NCBI GenBank assembly: GCA_018287875.1
Contig: JAGVVL010000002.1
Location: forward strand, 3,906,001 to 3,970,000
Direction of reading: 5' to 3'
DNA: 64,000 nucleotides
Source: Nigrospora sphaerica
Lineage: Eukaryota; Ascomycota; Sordariomycetes; Amphisphaeriales; Apiosporaceae
The number at the start of each line of letters is the position of its first letter. The stretch's first letter is position 1. The notes beneath the pieces were generated by a model. The model made no database searches. It was given only the letters and a program-made list of their open reading frames with translations, and was not told the origin of the DNA. Positions 10,547 through 21,613 of this stretch are shown in pieces. The position numbers and the translations under genes were made by a program.

Positions 10547-13382
10547 AATAAAATTCGACTACCCCTTTTCCAGACCTCAGAAGCATCCACAAAATTGAAT
10601 ACAGGTACGCCCCTGTGCATCCGGGTAGAGGAGATGGTAGGATTGGGGTTTGCTCTGTTCACGCCCCGTGAACACGTTTGTCCAACGTCAGGGTCGTCTG
10701 TCCACGGTCTTGCTATAATACCGGCGAGTTGTTGACACGTGACACGTTCCACCGGCTGCAACCGTCAAGTGTGAAACTCTGGGTATCGACGTCGCTTTAA
10801 TACCTTCCATTCCAATGACAGTGGGCCCCCTATTCATCCTAAGCTACACCAAAAACAACACATCACCAGTGCCACTGCACTTTCTGCAAAGAGTCTCACG
10901 CAATATCGTTTCGTGGTGACCATTGGCAGTTGTACCACAGAATCATGAGATAAGTTGCGGCTCGGGGTAATAGTAATGACCGAAGTAGCCTGTAGATAGC
11001 GTCGGTGGTTCCCATGTACCTTACCGCTATTTGATTTGCATTTTGTTTTATAGAACGGAGAGGCGAGGATTTCACAGTACGAGCCATGTGGAAGGAAATT
11101 AGAGCACCGCGATACCTAGAGCGTGCTTCCATCCTTCCCAGAGTATCGAACGGATCTTTAAGGTATCTAGGTTGAGGTAAATCGTGTCCCCTGCTTTATC
11201 CTTTTGGTAGGGGAGAGTATTGCAGAAAATAGGGTGGCATAGAACGAAAGCAAACATGCTCGGGGGCTTTACCCAGTCCTTGCTAGTTAGTAGGATCAAG
11301 CAGCCCCATTTCCAATTCGAATATCTTCCATTGGGGTCGGCGGTGGACGTTTCCAATTTTCTCACCTTTTTGGGGAGGGTTGATATCTTATCACGCCCAT
11401 CAGCATTTGACTAACACCAACAATATCAAGATTTTGTGGATTTAAACCTCACCGCCAGGACGGCGCCCACTGGCGGTCAAGGCAAAGTCGAACACAAAAT
11501 GCGTGCAAAATCTTCACGGCGTGCGCCATGACTCGGGCAGGGTAGATGGATGGACGATAATCATGCGGCTTGCAGCCTTGTGTCCGATAGCGGGCCTCCC
11601 CCGATTGGTGTGCTAGTCAGCTGTAGCCTGATGGTGCGTAGGCGCCGGAACCGCGAAAACACTGTACAACGTGGTATGTGCAAAGGGGAGGTAGTTGGGC
11701 TCCGTCGGCAGTGCCGTGTGACTGGATGATTGCCGCCAAATCAATATAATAGACGGAAACATGCTTGAAGAGAGTCGTGTGCGTACGTAACCTTGCTCAT
11801 GGGGGCAGTTGCTTTGGTTAAGTTCCACCACAGAGCGCCAGTCGAGCGTTGGAGAAGAGGCGCGCCAGTACACTGGCTCCGTCGCAGAAGGTGGATTGAT
11901 AATACACATAACTCTGGTGTCTGCTGGGCTGACAGGCAAGGGGCGCCGGACTGGGCTCCTCCTATTAAGCAAGGGCGGCAAAAGGATAAGGATGCGGCAG
12001 GTGGAAATGAACCGTAGTCGTTCTAAACTATCGGGGCCTGGCTTACCATCCCCTTGCGGCCCAACAAATGAACTTACGCAAGACAGGAACATTCGGTTAG
12101 GCGTTGAGGTTGCAGCGTGCCACACCGGTGAGCTGCAGAGCAGAACCATCCTATCGGGGGGGCGCAAATACTAGGTTAGGTTCTATGTGGCCCCGAGGCT
12201 GACGTGATCTCACCGTCTCCTGGGCGTTTCCCATGGTTCCTCAAGTCGCTGTCCGACGCTCGTCTCGGGAGGCCTCAGAATCCGATCCGTCGGGCTGGTG
12301 TAGGTAGGTAGATTGAAACAACGAGGACTCATGGAGGAAATCTACGGGGTAGGTAACACAAGCACAACAAACTGAGTAACACCAGGCGGGTAGATACAGA
12401 GATTTAAAAGGGCCGTTCCGAAAAGAAAAGAAAAGGAAGAAAAAGAAGAAAAGAAAAAGAAGAAAAAAAGAATAGAAAAAGAAGAAAAAAAGAATAGAAA
12501 AAGAAGGAAAGAAGAAAAGCACATCGATGGTAAGTCTGGCAGAGAATAGACACCTGAGTTGACACGGTTCAACAGTCCGCGAGAAGTCCGGTTTTGGCGA
12601 GATGGGAAGGAACAACCCCGCGGGAGGCTAAGAGGTGCCGTGTAACCTACTGCTCCTAAAGGTTAGTACCTAATGCATTTAGGATGGAACCTCCGTTCAG
12701 AACATACCGTAGTACTCAGCACGGCTGCGTCACGCCCCCCAACAAGTTATAACCAAGAGAAAGACTGCTGCCTAAGGGCATCGGGGAAATACGAATCGTT
12801 TCGGTCATCATTCCCGACCTTCCGGTGACAGTGGGCGGATTTGCTTCCATGCAGCCATATCGAGAAGGCGACGAGCTCGCCCACGAGACGTCTGTAGGTT
12901 TCAAACCCCCCGCCCGGTCAAAGTACGGCGAACGGTTTCTAGCGGCAGGTTGCTAAGGTCAGTCGGTGCGGCCAGACGGCTTTGGTCGCTCAGCTCACCA
13001 TCTATGCAGATCATCTAGCACCTGGGAGCTGGGCTCGATCCTCGTGTCACCATCCTCGGGCGTATGGCGAATCACGGCCGAGCAGGCGAGGCGGTCTCGT
13101 GGCCTTGTCTGAGCCGCAGCCTCGCGACGACGTGATAAGCCTCCTCAGTGCCCGGGCACCGTATCCCTGCCCGAAGGATGAGAGCGAGGCTGAGAGCGAG
13201 GCCGATATCATTTGGTCGCGAAGCTGCCACGATTGCCCGGCCCAACACGGGACGAGCTCAGATGTCGGACCACTCGCCGTCACCCCTTTCCGGACCCTGG
13301 CTCCCAAGAAGAAAGTAGTCGTTCTTTGGGATTGTGTGCGTACCCTCCACCGTTGCACAGAGTACCGAGAGCCGAACTGATT
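10547..13382. other. Intergenic, 2.8 kb
   Basis: No supported gene. Long chance frames at 11613-12174 lack recognisable sequence. It contains a purine-only low-complexity tract (12421-12519) and, near 13130-13330, a frame with an acidic Ser/Glu segment that might be a missed 5' exon of the zinc-ribbon gene. Confidence 0.4.
12421..12519 (+). repeat. Purine-only low-complexity tract (GA-rich)
   Basis: About 99 bases that are almost entirely A and G (one isolated T in each of two copies), with an imperfect 22-base unit containing AAAAAAAGAATAGAAAAA present twice in tandem. Such homopurine tracts can form triplexes and exclude nucleosomes. No coding role is seen. Confidence 0.8.
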
Positions 13383-13640
13383 ATGGAGAATCAGTGTCAG
13401 TGTGGCCATGGGAACATTCCGATCCAGAGGGATTACTGCAATCGTTGTGGCTATCCGCGGTGTGCGTATTGTCCCGTCTCGAGAGTAAAGACGAGAGCGC
13501 ACCAAAGTGCGCTAGCAAGCTCCCTCATCGCAGTGGGGAGCGAGGCTGAGGAATCCGACTCGGACGCGGAGAGTGAAGGGGACCTGGGAAGAGTGACGTT
13601 ACCTCCCGAGAGAGGTCAGGCCGGTGAGGCGCAGACCTGA
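13383..13640 (+). CDS. Small zinc-ribbon protein of a fungal family (putative)
   Basis: An 85-aa frame opening at ATG 13383. Residues 5-33 carry a paired-cysteine motif: CQCGHGN, then CNRCGYPRCAYC, then VSRVKTR. The pattern C-x-C-G-x-G-N...C-x2-C-G-x2-R-C-x2-C plus VKTR resembles the terminal zinc ribbon of many uncharacterised filamentous-fungal proteins (from memory, unnamed family). The second half is acidic and Ser-rich (EAEESDSDAESEGD), so it is probably disordered. The same frame is open upstream of 13383 without an ATG. Another frame just upstream contains a similar acidic block (DESEAESEAD, about 13181-13208), so a missed first exon is possible. Function unknown. Confidence 0.5.
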   Translation: MENQCQCGHGNIPIQRDYCNRCGYPRCAYCPVSRVKTRAHQSALASSLIAVGSEAEESDSDAESEGDLGRVTLPPERGQAGEAQT

Positions 13641-14299
13641 GGCGCGAGGAATGGACTACGCATCGACTGAACTGTTGCCTGAACCGCTGCCCAAGTCGCG
13701 ATGGCCAGCCCATAATCAAAATCTTGTCCAGGGGCAGGGAAGTTTCTAAGAAAAAATCTGGCCCGCTGACCGGTTTGCGTCCGACGGCTGAGCACAAGCA
13801 GACAGAGGCGCTCCCAACCTATGTTTGAATGAACGTGACAGATGCGACGAATAGGCGATGCCGCGAAACCAGGCGGTCAGTCGCCTCCTTTTCATCGACG
13901 TCCGATGGGGGCTTCAGCCCGCGCTGCTCGTCGGGCACCAAGATTTCCACCTCTGTTCTTCTGCCACGTTGCTACCAACCGCCTCGGCCTACAGCAATTT
14001 CGACGACTCCCATACAATAGAGAGCATCGCAGAGCTATGATGACATCCAATCGGTAGCCATGCGGCGACATACCAACGCCGATTTTCGAGACGCCCCATG
14101 TATCGCAGTCAAAATGCTCGATAAATAGACAGCACATGGATTGGGCTCCCGGAAAAAGTGACACGTCAAAATTCCCTTTGGAATCGTAAAGATACACCCA
14201 ATGTCGTCCCCCTACCCACGGCCGGCCAACCTATGAGACCCTTCTACCAGTGCTCCTGAGTCCACGTGGGTCGGCAGCCCGAAAGACCGCCGAACTACA
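13641..14299. other. Intergenic
   Basis: I see no gene or notable repeat in this stretch; it presumably holds the promoter of the CorA-like gene. Confidence 0.4.
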
Positions 14300-16415
14300 A
14301 TGGACCCCCGGAAGCTAAGAGGGTACATATGCCGTCCCTTCGACTGGGAAGATTCAAACGTCACATTCGACGAGGCATCTCACGTTGAAGATCTTGAGCA
14401 ACGCAACACTGACGTTGTATCCTCCCCACTCGAGCTTTTCTTGGACTTGTCGGAATATTCGCCCCGACGCCTGTACGAGGGCCGTGAGATCCATGCCAGT
14501 TGCTCGGAGCATATCAATGCTCTTCGACGTGGCGGCGAGGGGGCGCCGGGATCTCTCGCAGTATGGATGGATGACAGAAGCAGGTCAGGGGGGCCTCGCA
14601 GTTACAACGGAGCCATGACGGTCAAGGGCTGGCTTGAACGGTTGAAGTTGAAGGTACGAAAGCGATGCTCCTGATATCTTACTGATACCCGCATTTCTGA
14701 CAGCGGAATAGAGATTTGGCCAAGAAGGATACCCGGATGCCGAGACAAGACGAATGTGATTACGCCCCCGCGTATCAAGTTTAGCGAACCTCTGACATGT
14801 AATCCAGGTATATTCCTAACCCGACCTCTTGGACGCTAGGCGCGCTGGTGCTCAAGGCCAACAAGGGCCAAGTCCCCGTGTTGAGGAATTTTCTCCGACG
14901 CCATCTTGATGGCGAGGCTTCTATCAAAGCGCGCTTCCCCGTAAGCTCGGGGCCCTAACGCAACTTACTGCTTGACCTGCTGAATTGCCACGTCTATCCA
15001 GGGAAGATTCTTCGTGTTGGAATTCCATCTGCCATTTGTTGTGTGGCGAGAACAGGCCTGCCCAGATGGACGCAAGAAGGCAAATAAGAAGCCCCTTCGA
15101 AACCATTGGTCTCTCTCCTTCCTTTCGAAATCCCACGAAAACGATGGCAAGACAGAGGAATACACACATGGTTACCTCCACGATGCCCAGGTTTCTTGTG
15201 TTGTGACAGGCCACAACAATTCCATATGGACCGCGGCGGTCCTGGCCGACACATACTTTCACGATCAAGGCGACGGGGAAAACAACAAAGAAATGCTCGC
15301 GTACTACGACCCGGACGAGAGAGGTGATCCACTCACCAGAGGGAAGCTAACCGTCGACAAACCCCTTTGGGACCCTCGGCAGTATCAGCTGGTAGTATAC
15401 AAGATGTGGCTCATGCAGGCCGCCAAGCAGTGGAGGGCCATCATATACATGATGAAGTCCAGAGTTGAGAACTACGTAAGAAAGCATTCTATTTCCTTCT
15501 CCAATTTCATACTGCGGCTTCTTGCTGGCAATGGTATTGCTGCGAAGAAAACCACGAGCCTACCACGCTAACACTGTCTGCCAGACCCAAGACCCTCACA
15601 TAGGCATGCCGCCACTACGATTTTCCCTCGGAACAGCGGACGGGAGGGCCCAAGCAGTCCTCAAAAGCTACGAATGGGTCAGAAACTTGAGAGAAGTTCT
15701 AAACCACCTGATGAATCAGTTATCGAGAACGATTGCTGCTTCCCATTCTTTTGAAGACCAAGACTTCGGTTGTTTCCTCGAAACACAAGGGAAGCTCATG
15801 TCGCTGTTATACGATGTCAACGAGGCTTTCTCGGAGTTGAAAGACATAGAAGCCGAGTTCCAAAGTATAGCTAAGGCGGCTGATAATTTCGAACGACAGG
15901 CAAGTCCCCCTCGAGTATACTGATATTTCATCCACGCGTCACTGACAGCACATAGCTCGAGCTATATATCCTCGTTGAGGGGAGTTGCTCCATTACTCTC
16001 CAGCAGTGGAATGTCACCTTTGTAAGTCTTCGTCCTGTATTCACCGACTTCCTAAGTAAACCGCCTAGCTCACAGTGTCCCTGGGCCTTACAAGCTTCAC
16101 GTCCTAGCACCGCCTACGCTGGCAGTTGGAGTTGTCCAGGCCGAGATTGTATCCAAATCCCTACCGCCTTGGGCGTTGTTCCTCGCCATGACTACATTGA
16201 CGGTGCTGTTGACTTTTGCTGCTCAGCCTGTCCTCACTTATGTTGCCTCGCGGAAGGCGGCGAAGATTGGGTTGCAAAAGGGGGGAAGCGACATTTCGGG
16301 GCAGATCCGAAGCCAAAGTTGGGCATCCGGGTTTGAGAGCAAACCCATTGAATTTCCGAAGCCCACGTTCTTCAAAGCTTCCAAACTGCGGTCTCGCAGG
16401 TCTCCCACGCTCTAG
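14300..16415 (+). CDS. Fungal CorA-like domain protein with one C-terminal membrane segment
   Basis: Seven exons are proposed: 14300-14653, 14712-14755, 14808-14940, 15002-15475, 15585-15899, 15956-16021, 16095-16415 (568 aa). Frames join cleanly, for example GYPDAETRRM to YIPNPTSW and ARFP to GRFFVLEFHLPFVVWRE. Motifs such as CVVTGHNNSIWTA, DTYFHD, GDPLTRG and DKPLWDPRQY recur in a fungal-restricted family annotated as CorA-like transporter-domain proteins. That is recognition from memory, not a search. Residues near 520-545 form one hydrophobic membrane segment. I see no GMN signature or second helix typical of CorA channels, so ion transport is doubtful. Intron 5 begins CAG/GCAAGT, a GC-AG intron. 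The last intron border (16022-16094) is least certain. Confidence 0.7.
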
Positions 16416-17048
16416 AACGATATAGGCGGACCGGGGCTGCGTAGTGGTCTCCGGGCTCTACCCGAGCACGTCTTTAGATGCGGTGGCCAGCCTTGCGGAC
16501 TTGTCCAACCAGTCAGCATCCCCTGTGCCAAAGCAGTAAGGAAGCCCAACCGCCAAGATAAGGCAGCCCGTGAAACCACGACCGGCCTGACTGACGCTGT
16601 GACGCATGCAAGTCACCACCCAATGCAATGAGGGTAAAGGATCACATGGCACGCAACCTTGGGCTTCTTGCGGAGTGCCGGTTGGACGAGTTCTCCGAAT
16701 CGCATTTACTGCGTGTTCATCCCCTATTGGGTCCACGGCGGATGGCGAATCAACTTGGCGCGAACCTCTGCGGCCAAGCTGAGGCGGTCAATCGCTCTAA
16801 TCCAAGGCCCTGTTTTCATGGCCCGGAGCCTGGTCTGATGGCTACAGGGGGGTTCGGCCTCACTAACACCTCGATCAAGCGCTTCACTGCCCAACACAGG
16901 ATGATGCCATGAGGCTTTGATCGACCTCGGCCCCCCTTCTCTCGGGGTAGAAGGACGCAGCGGAGGTCGGTCCCATGTTTCTCTTCACCACGGCTACAGC
17001 CTTCTTCCCGACTGCGCCAGCCCAGCTCATCCGCGCAAGTACGAGGCC
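16416..17048. other. Intergenic
   Basis: Presumed promoter of the ArgRS-like gene; an upstream open frame continues into the gene but I found no reason to start before the ATG at 17049. Confidence 0.45.
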
Positions 17049-19087
17049 ATGGCGACCATCGCGGAGCTTCAGAGCCGTCTCTCGGGGCTGGGTCTTGACC
17101 CAACCTTTCCCGAGGTACCAGCGGCGGATGTGCTGACCAAGCCCCTCGATATCTACCGGCTACACCTCGCCAGACATCTGGCGACCACACTCGGGTGCGA
17201 TGCGTGCGCAGTGTATGACGCCATCTCGCCAGCGAGCGACCTGTCACTTTCGGATCTGGCCGTCATCTTGCCCAAACTAAAGCCCAAGGATGTGGCCAAT
17301 GTCAAGGCTCTAGCCATCGACATTATTAAGAAGGTCAGGACAAGCTTTGCCGATTGATGGTCAGACGGAGTAGTCGGTGTCTTACATGTGGTTTTGGCCC
17401 TCCTAACCTTGGCCTCCAGCTTCCAAACTCCCCTCTGCTTTCCGTGCCCTACCCAGACGGTGTCCAAATTCGCTTCCTACTTGCCCGAAAGACCCTCCCG
17501 CTCCTTTTGCTACCCTATGTGCGGCAGCGGGGCGCAAGCTACGGCGAAGATGCGTCCCAGGGGCTGCGGAGCCCTACCAACCCCGGCGAGGGGCGGAAGA
17601 AGGTCGTCGTCGAGTTCTCCTCGCCGAACATTCCGGGAGAATTCACCAGCAGCCACCTGAGAAGCACGCTGCTCGGCGCCTTCGTGGCCAAGATGTACGA
17701 GTGCATGGGATGGGACGTGGTCCGGCTCAACTACCTCGGCGACTGGGGAAAACACACGGCCCTGTTCGCGGTCGGCTGGGCCCGGTACGGGTCCGAGGAG
17801 GCGCTCGAGGCCGACCCCCTGAACCACATCATCGACGTGCTGCACAAGATCACGGCGGACTTCCAGCCCGAGGCGGAGGCCAGCAAGAAGGCCAAGAACG
17901 AGGGCCACAGCACGGCCGAGATCGAGAGCCAGGGCATCTTTGCCGAGCGCGACGGCTTCTTCAAGAGGATGGAGGACGGCGACGAGGAGGCGATGGCGTT
18001 CTGGAAGCGGTTCCGCGGCATTATCGTCGGCAGCCTCGAGCAGGCCTACGACCGGCTCGGCGTGGCTTTCGACGAGTACTCGGGCGAGTCGCAGCCGCGG
18101 GCCGAGACGCTGGCGGGGATCGAGGCGACGCTGGCGGCCCGGGGCGTCCTCGAGGAGAGCGAGGGGTCGCGCATCATCAACTTCAAGGGCCGCGGCAGCG
18201 CCGGGCTGGGCGTGCAGGTGCTCCGGCAGCGGACGGGGTCGAGCACGTACCTGCTGCGCGACGTGGGCGCGGCGATGGAGCGGGCGGCGGCGCACAGCTT
18301 CGACAGGATGGTGTACGTGGCGTCGGCGCGGCAGATCCAGCACTTCCAGCAGGTGTTCAAGACGCTCGAGCTGCTGGGGCGCCACGGCGGCGACGTGGCG
18401 GCCAGGCTGCAGCACGTCGGCTTCGGCGAGCCCCAGGGCCTCGCGGCGCACCTCGGGACGCCGGCGATGCTGCTGGGCCCCGTGCTCGACGGCTGCGGCG
18501 CCCTCCTGCGCGCCGACGCCCGCGCCCAGAACCCCGACCTGCCCGACGCCGCCGTCGCCGCCATCGGCGACCCCCTCGCCGTCGCCGGCCTGCTCTCGCT
18601 TGACCTCTTCGGCAAGCGCGCCGCCGCCTACGCCTTTGACGCCCGCCGCATGACGTCCTTCGAAGGCGACTCCTGCCTCAAGCTGCAGAAGGAGCACAAG
18701 CGCCTCGAGCTCGCCACGGCCGAGCTGCGAGCCGCCGTCGGCGACGACGTGAGCCCCGACTACAGGACTGTCCAGGACGAAGGCAGCTTCGAGCTTCTCC
18801 GCCTCATGATCCAGTACCCCGACGTCACGGCCTCGACCTTCCGATCGCTGGAGCCCCACGGACTCCTGTCGTACTTGTCGAAAGTGGCGGACGCCCTGGT
18901 TATGAGTTTTGAGGAAGAGGAGGAGGATGACGACGAAGACGAAGGCGAGGCCGGACCAAGTGACGCAGCCGAAGAGACGCCAGACGGACCCGAGGCCATC
19001 CGGGCGAAGCTCAACTTGTACGAGAGCGTACAGCATGTACTAGGCCACGGCATGCGGCTCCTGGGAGTGCCGATACTCGGTGCATGA
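17049..19087 (+). CDS. Arginyl-tRNA synthetase-like protein with eroded catalytic signatures
   Basis: Two exons (17049-17333, 17420-19087) give 650 aa, the length of a full cytosolic ArgRS. The N-terminal Add-1-type domain, Rossmann fold and C-terminal DALR anticodon-binding domain (LYESVQHVLGHGMRLLGV) are all present. Landmark blocks align: VEFSSPNIP, LNYLGDWGKH, SSTYLLRDVGA, RMTSFEGD. The active-site signatures deviate. The HIGH equivalent is T-S-S-H (171-174) instead of H-A-G-H, keeping only the second His. The fungal KMSKS equivalent (STRKG type) reads QGLAAHLG near 434-441. The usual TGPYLQYAHSR block after SFEGD reads SCLKLQKEHKR. An acidic run (EEEEEDDDEDE) interrupts the DALR domain. 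It may be a diverged active enzyme, since some fungal ArgRS have relaxed motifs, or a non-catalytic paralogue; a canonical copy elsewhere would favour the latter. Confidence 0.88.
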
Positions 19088-19498
19088 ATCTCCCATAACG
19101 AAAAAGGTATTCGCCAGCCAACGCAGTGGCTGGTACGGGGCTAGGGACTTGGTTTGGGATTCCAGGGAACGCCGGCGCATGTTTGCCCTTGGCTGCTTCC
19201 ACATCGGCGAGACCGCCATGACCGAAAACAAAGCCTTCATCGCAAACGTCGTTCATAGCCAGAAAACGGACAGTGCTGATATAACAAAGTGACACGCACT
19301 GCATCGCTCCTCTTCAAGCGCCATCATGAAGTCGAGGAAGACATTGGCGACGTCCCATAACGCATCACGCCCGTAATCGTATGGAAAAGAGGAACAAAAG
19401 AAAGAGTGTTGAGACGGGAAGAAGGGGGAAGAAGAAATAGGATGGCAGAGGGCCAAAAAGACGACCCCGTCGGGCGGGTAAAATGGGAAAAAAGTTGA
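19088..19498. other. Intergenic
   Basis: Spacer between the ArgRS-like gene and the tRNA gene; nothing else seen. A run of T on the minus strand just after the tRNA (plus-strand A-run near 19488-19494) would serve as the RNA polymerase III terminator. Confidence 0.45.
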
Positions 19499-19576
19499 GG
19501 TCGGACCGGGGTTCGAACCCGGGTTCCCGGAATTCCAGTTCAAAATCCGATGTGATCACCACTACACTATCCAACC
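19499..19576 (-). tRNA. tRNA-Gln(UUG) with a 7-nt intron
   Basis: Read on the minus strand, the acceptor arms are GGTTGGA and TCCGACC (seven pairs, one G-U). The D arm contains AGTGG, and the T arm is CCGGG-TTCGAAC-CCCGG. The anticodon region reads TCGGA-TTTTGA, giving anticodon TTG at 34-36. The stem closes only if seven bases (ACTGGAA or an equivalent shift) are removed after position 37, leaving TCCGG to pair with TCGGA. That is exactly where nuclear tRNA introns sit. Mature length would be 71 nt before CCA addition. A T-run follows the 3' end as a Pol III terminator. Confidence 0.88.
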
Positions 19577-20434
19577 GCTTCAACCTCGCATTCAGGCCCG
19601 CACGTCGACGGGACGGTCCAGCGAGGCTCATGGTAGCTTAGAGATGTTCTCTCTAACCGCTAACCCACTTGACCGTTGTTGAGGAAAGGGCCTGTTATTG
19701 TACTATATATCATGTGGGGTAACTGTTGCTCCATACCCACGGATTCCAGGTGCTAGGTACTGAGTCAGACCGGTCGCCCACAACCTACCTTATCAGCCAC
19801 TCCCAGTCCTGTTTCAGGCAGCGCGGCAAACGACAATATCCCGGCAGCATACACAAGTTGCGTAGCATAGTATAGTATGAGTTAAGTCGCACCAATGGTC
19901 GGAACAGCAGTCGCAACAACGGTCAAAACAGCTCTCGGAGCAGCAGTCGAAGTAGCAACCGGAGGTGGAAAACATGCCGGAGGGCCTACAACGACGAGAC
20001 TCCAGTGGTTCCTTCGGACGGGACCCTCAATTGCTTGCGTGTTTTATTTAACTTAGTATCCATGCTCTTTTGGATCGCGCCTTGTTATCTCCGTGGCATT
20101 GGATATTCCTCGAGACCTTTTACAGTCGGGTATTTGTTGCATTGGAGGGCCTGGAGCCCGCCTTCCCCCACGTAGGTAGGTACTCCAAGCTGAGCCTCCC
20201 ACTTTGGAGGGGTAGCCGACGGTCGGAAGCTCCGGTGGGTTCGTGGTGGTGGTGCATTGGACCCCAGCAATGGCATCATGCGCGCGTGGGGGGGAGCGAC
20301 TTGTAGCCGAAGATAACGACGCAAGCCGCTGCTATCGGGGTCGGTCCCTTCGACCCGACCGTAGAATGGGCTACGCGTACATGTAGTCAGCCACATCCAT
20401 TTGCGCTCGCGGAAACCCAGTTGCCTTCCGACCT
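19577..20434. other. Intergenic with a short 12-bp-periodic frame
   Basis: No conventional gene. Contains the 53-codon periodic frame at 19895-20056 listed separately, and presumably the promoter of the SDR gene. Confidence 0.45.
19895..20056 (+). other. Short ORF built on a degenerate 12-bp repeat
   Basis: An ATG-started 53-codon frame whose first 21 codons follow a four-residue period: VGTA, VATT, VKTA, LGAA, VEVA. At DNA level this is five degenerate copies of a 12-base unit (GTCGGAACAGCA and variants). No family is recognised. It could be chance microsatellite-derived sequence; translation is unproven. Confidence 0.2.
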
Positions 20435-21613
20435 ATGCGTTTCGTACGAAGGGCCTTCCGCACCCTCGCTGCCGCCGTCCGTCCCTCGTTAACCCCGCCT
20501 CCCCTCCTCGCCGCGCTGAGCCCGTCGCTCCTCGGGCGCACCATGTCGTCCGCCGTCGCGAAACGCCTCGAGGGCAAGACCATTGTCATCACGGGCGCGT
20601 CGTCGGGCATCGGCCGCAGCACGGCCTTCGAGTTCGCGCGCACGGCGCCGCGGAACCTCAAGCTCGTCCTGACGGCCCGCCGCCTCGAGACGCTCGAGCA
20701 GATCGCCGCCGACATCGTCAAGGAGGTCGGCGATGGCGTCAAGGTGCACCCCGTCCGCCTCGACGTGAGCAAGCCCGACGAGATCCGCCGCTTCGTCGAC
20801 GACCTGCCCGCCGAGTTCAAGGACATTGACGTGCTCGTCAACAATGCGTACGTAGCGCCCCCCTCTCTCCCGCCCCCCCCCCATCGCAGACCCCCTCCGC
20901 CCGGGGCCGAGGCCCTCGACCCCATGCGCGGAGAGGGCCTGCCTGGACGCGCCCGGCTGACCCCAATGTGCGCGACAGCGGCCTCGTCAAGGGCGTGGCC
21001 AAGGCGCCCGAGATCGTCGAGGAGGACATGAACATCATGTTCGCGACCAACGTGACAGGCCTGGTCAACATGACGCAGGCCATCCTTCCCATCTTCCTCG
21101 GGCGGCCCAACGGCGGCGCCGGCGACATCATCAACATCGGCAGCATCGCCGGCCGCGAGCCCTACCAGGGGGGCAGCATTTACTGCGCAACCAAGGCCGC
21201 TGTTCGGAGCTTCACCGACAGCCTGCGCAAGGAGCTCATTGCTACCCGTATCCGCGTCATGGAAATCGACCCGGGCCAGGTGGAAACGGTGCGTTGATTA
21301 CACCCCCGTCTCGAGCGCCACCGCGGCAAAAGCTGACCCTGGGTGGTGCAGGAGTTTTCGGTCGTCAGGTTCTACGGCGACAAGGCCAAGGCGGATGCCG
21401 TCTATGCGTATGTGCCTCCCCCCCCTCCGGCCTGCGGCCGCCTCGTGTACGCGACTAACAGGCCACAGTGGTTGCGACCCCTTGACGCCCGACGACATTG
21501 CCGAAGTCGTCGTTTTCGTCGCTGGAAGAAGGGAGAACGTCGTCGTGGCCGATACCTTAATCTTCCCGAGTCATCAGGCCTCTCCCACTGTTGTGCATAA
21601 AAGATCGTCTTGA
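20435..21613 (+). CDS. Short-chain dehydrogenase/reductase, YMR226C-like
   Basis: NAD(P)-dependent oxidoreductase of the classical SDR family, closest in feel to the yeast YMR226C serine/3-hydroxy acid dehydrogenase group. Four exons (20435-20847, 20979-21288, 21352-21407, 21469-21613) give 307 aa. The cofactor loop TGASSGIG is at 53-60, and the NNAG motif is split by intron 1 (VLVNN-AG). The catalytic Tyr 206 and Lys 210 lie in YCATK after the Ser in GSIAG. The C-terminal EIDPGQVET and DPLTPDDIAEVVVF blocks match this subfamily. Two in-frame starts exist: ATG 20435 adds about 36 residues rich in Arg and Ala that look like a mitochondrial presequence, while ATG 20543 would give a cytosolic form. 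Substrate is not determined. Confidence 0.88.

Noticed and set aside
11613..12174. Overlapping open frames of 120-184 codons on both strands
   Set aside because: No recognisable family sequence, composition unlike the true genes in the window, and frames open on both strands, so they are most likely chance.
17510..19036. 508-codon minus-strand frame opposite the ArgRS-like gene
   Set aside because: Antisense shadow caused by GC-rich third codon positions; its translation is Leu/Val/Arg-rich low complexity without family sequence.
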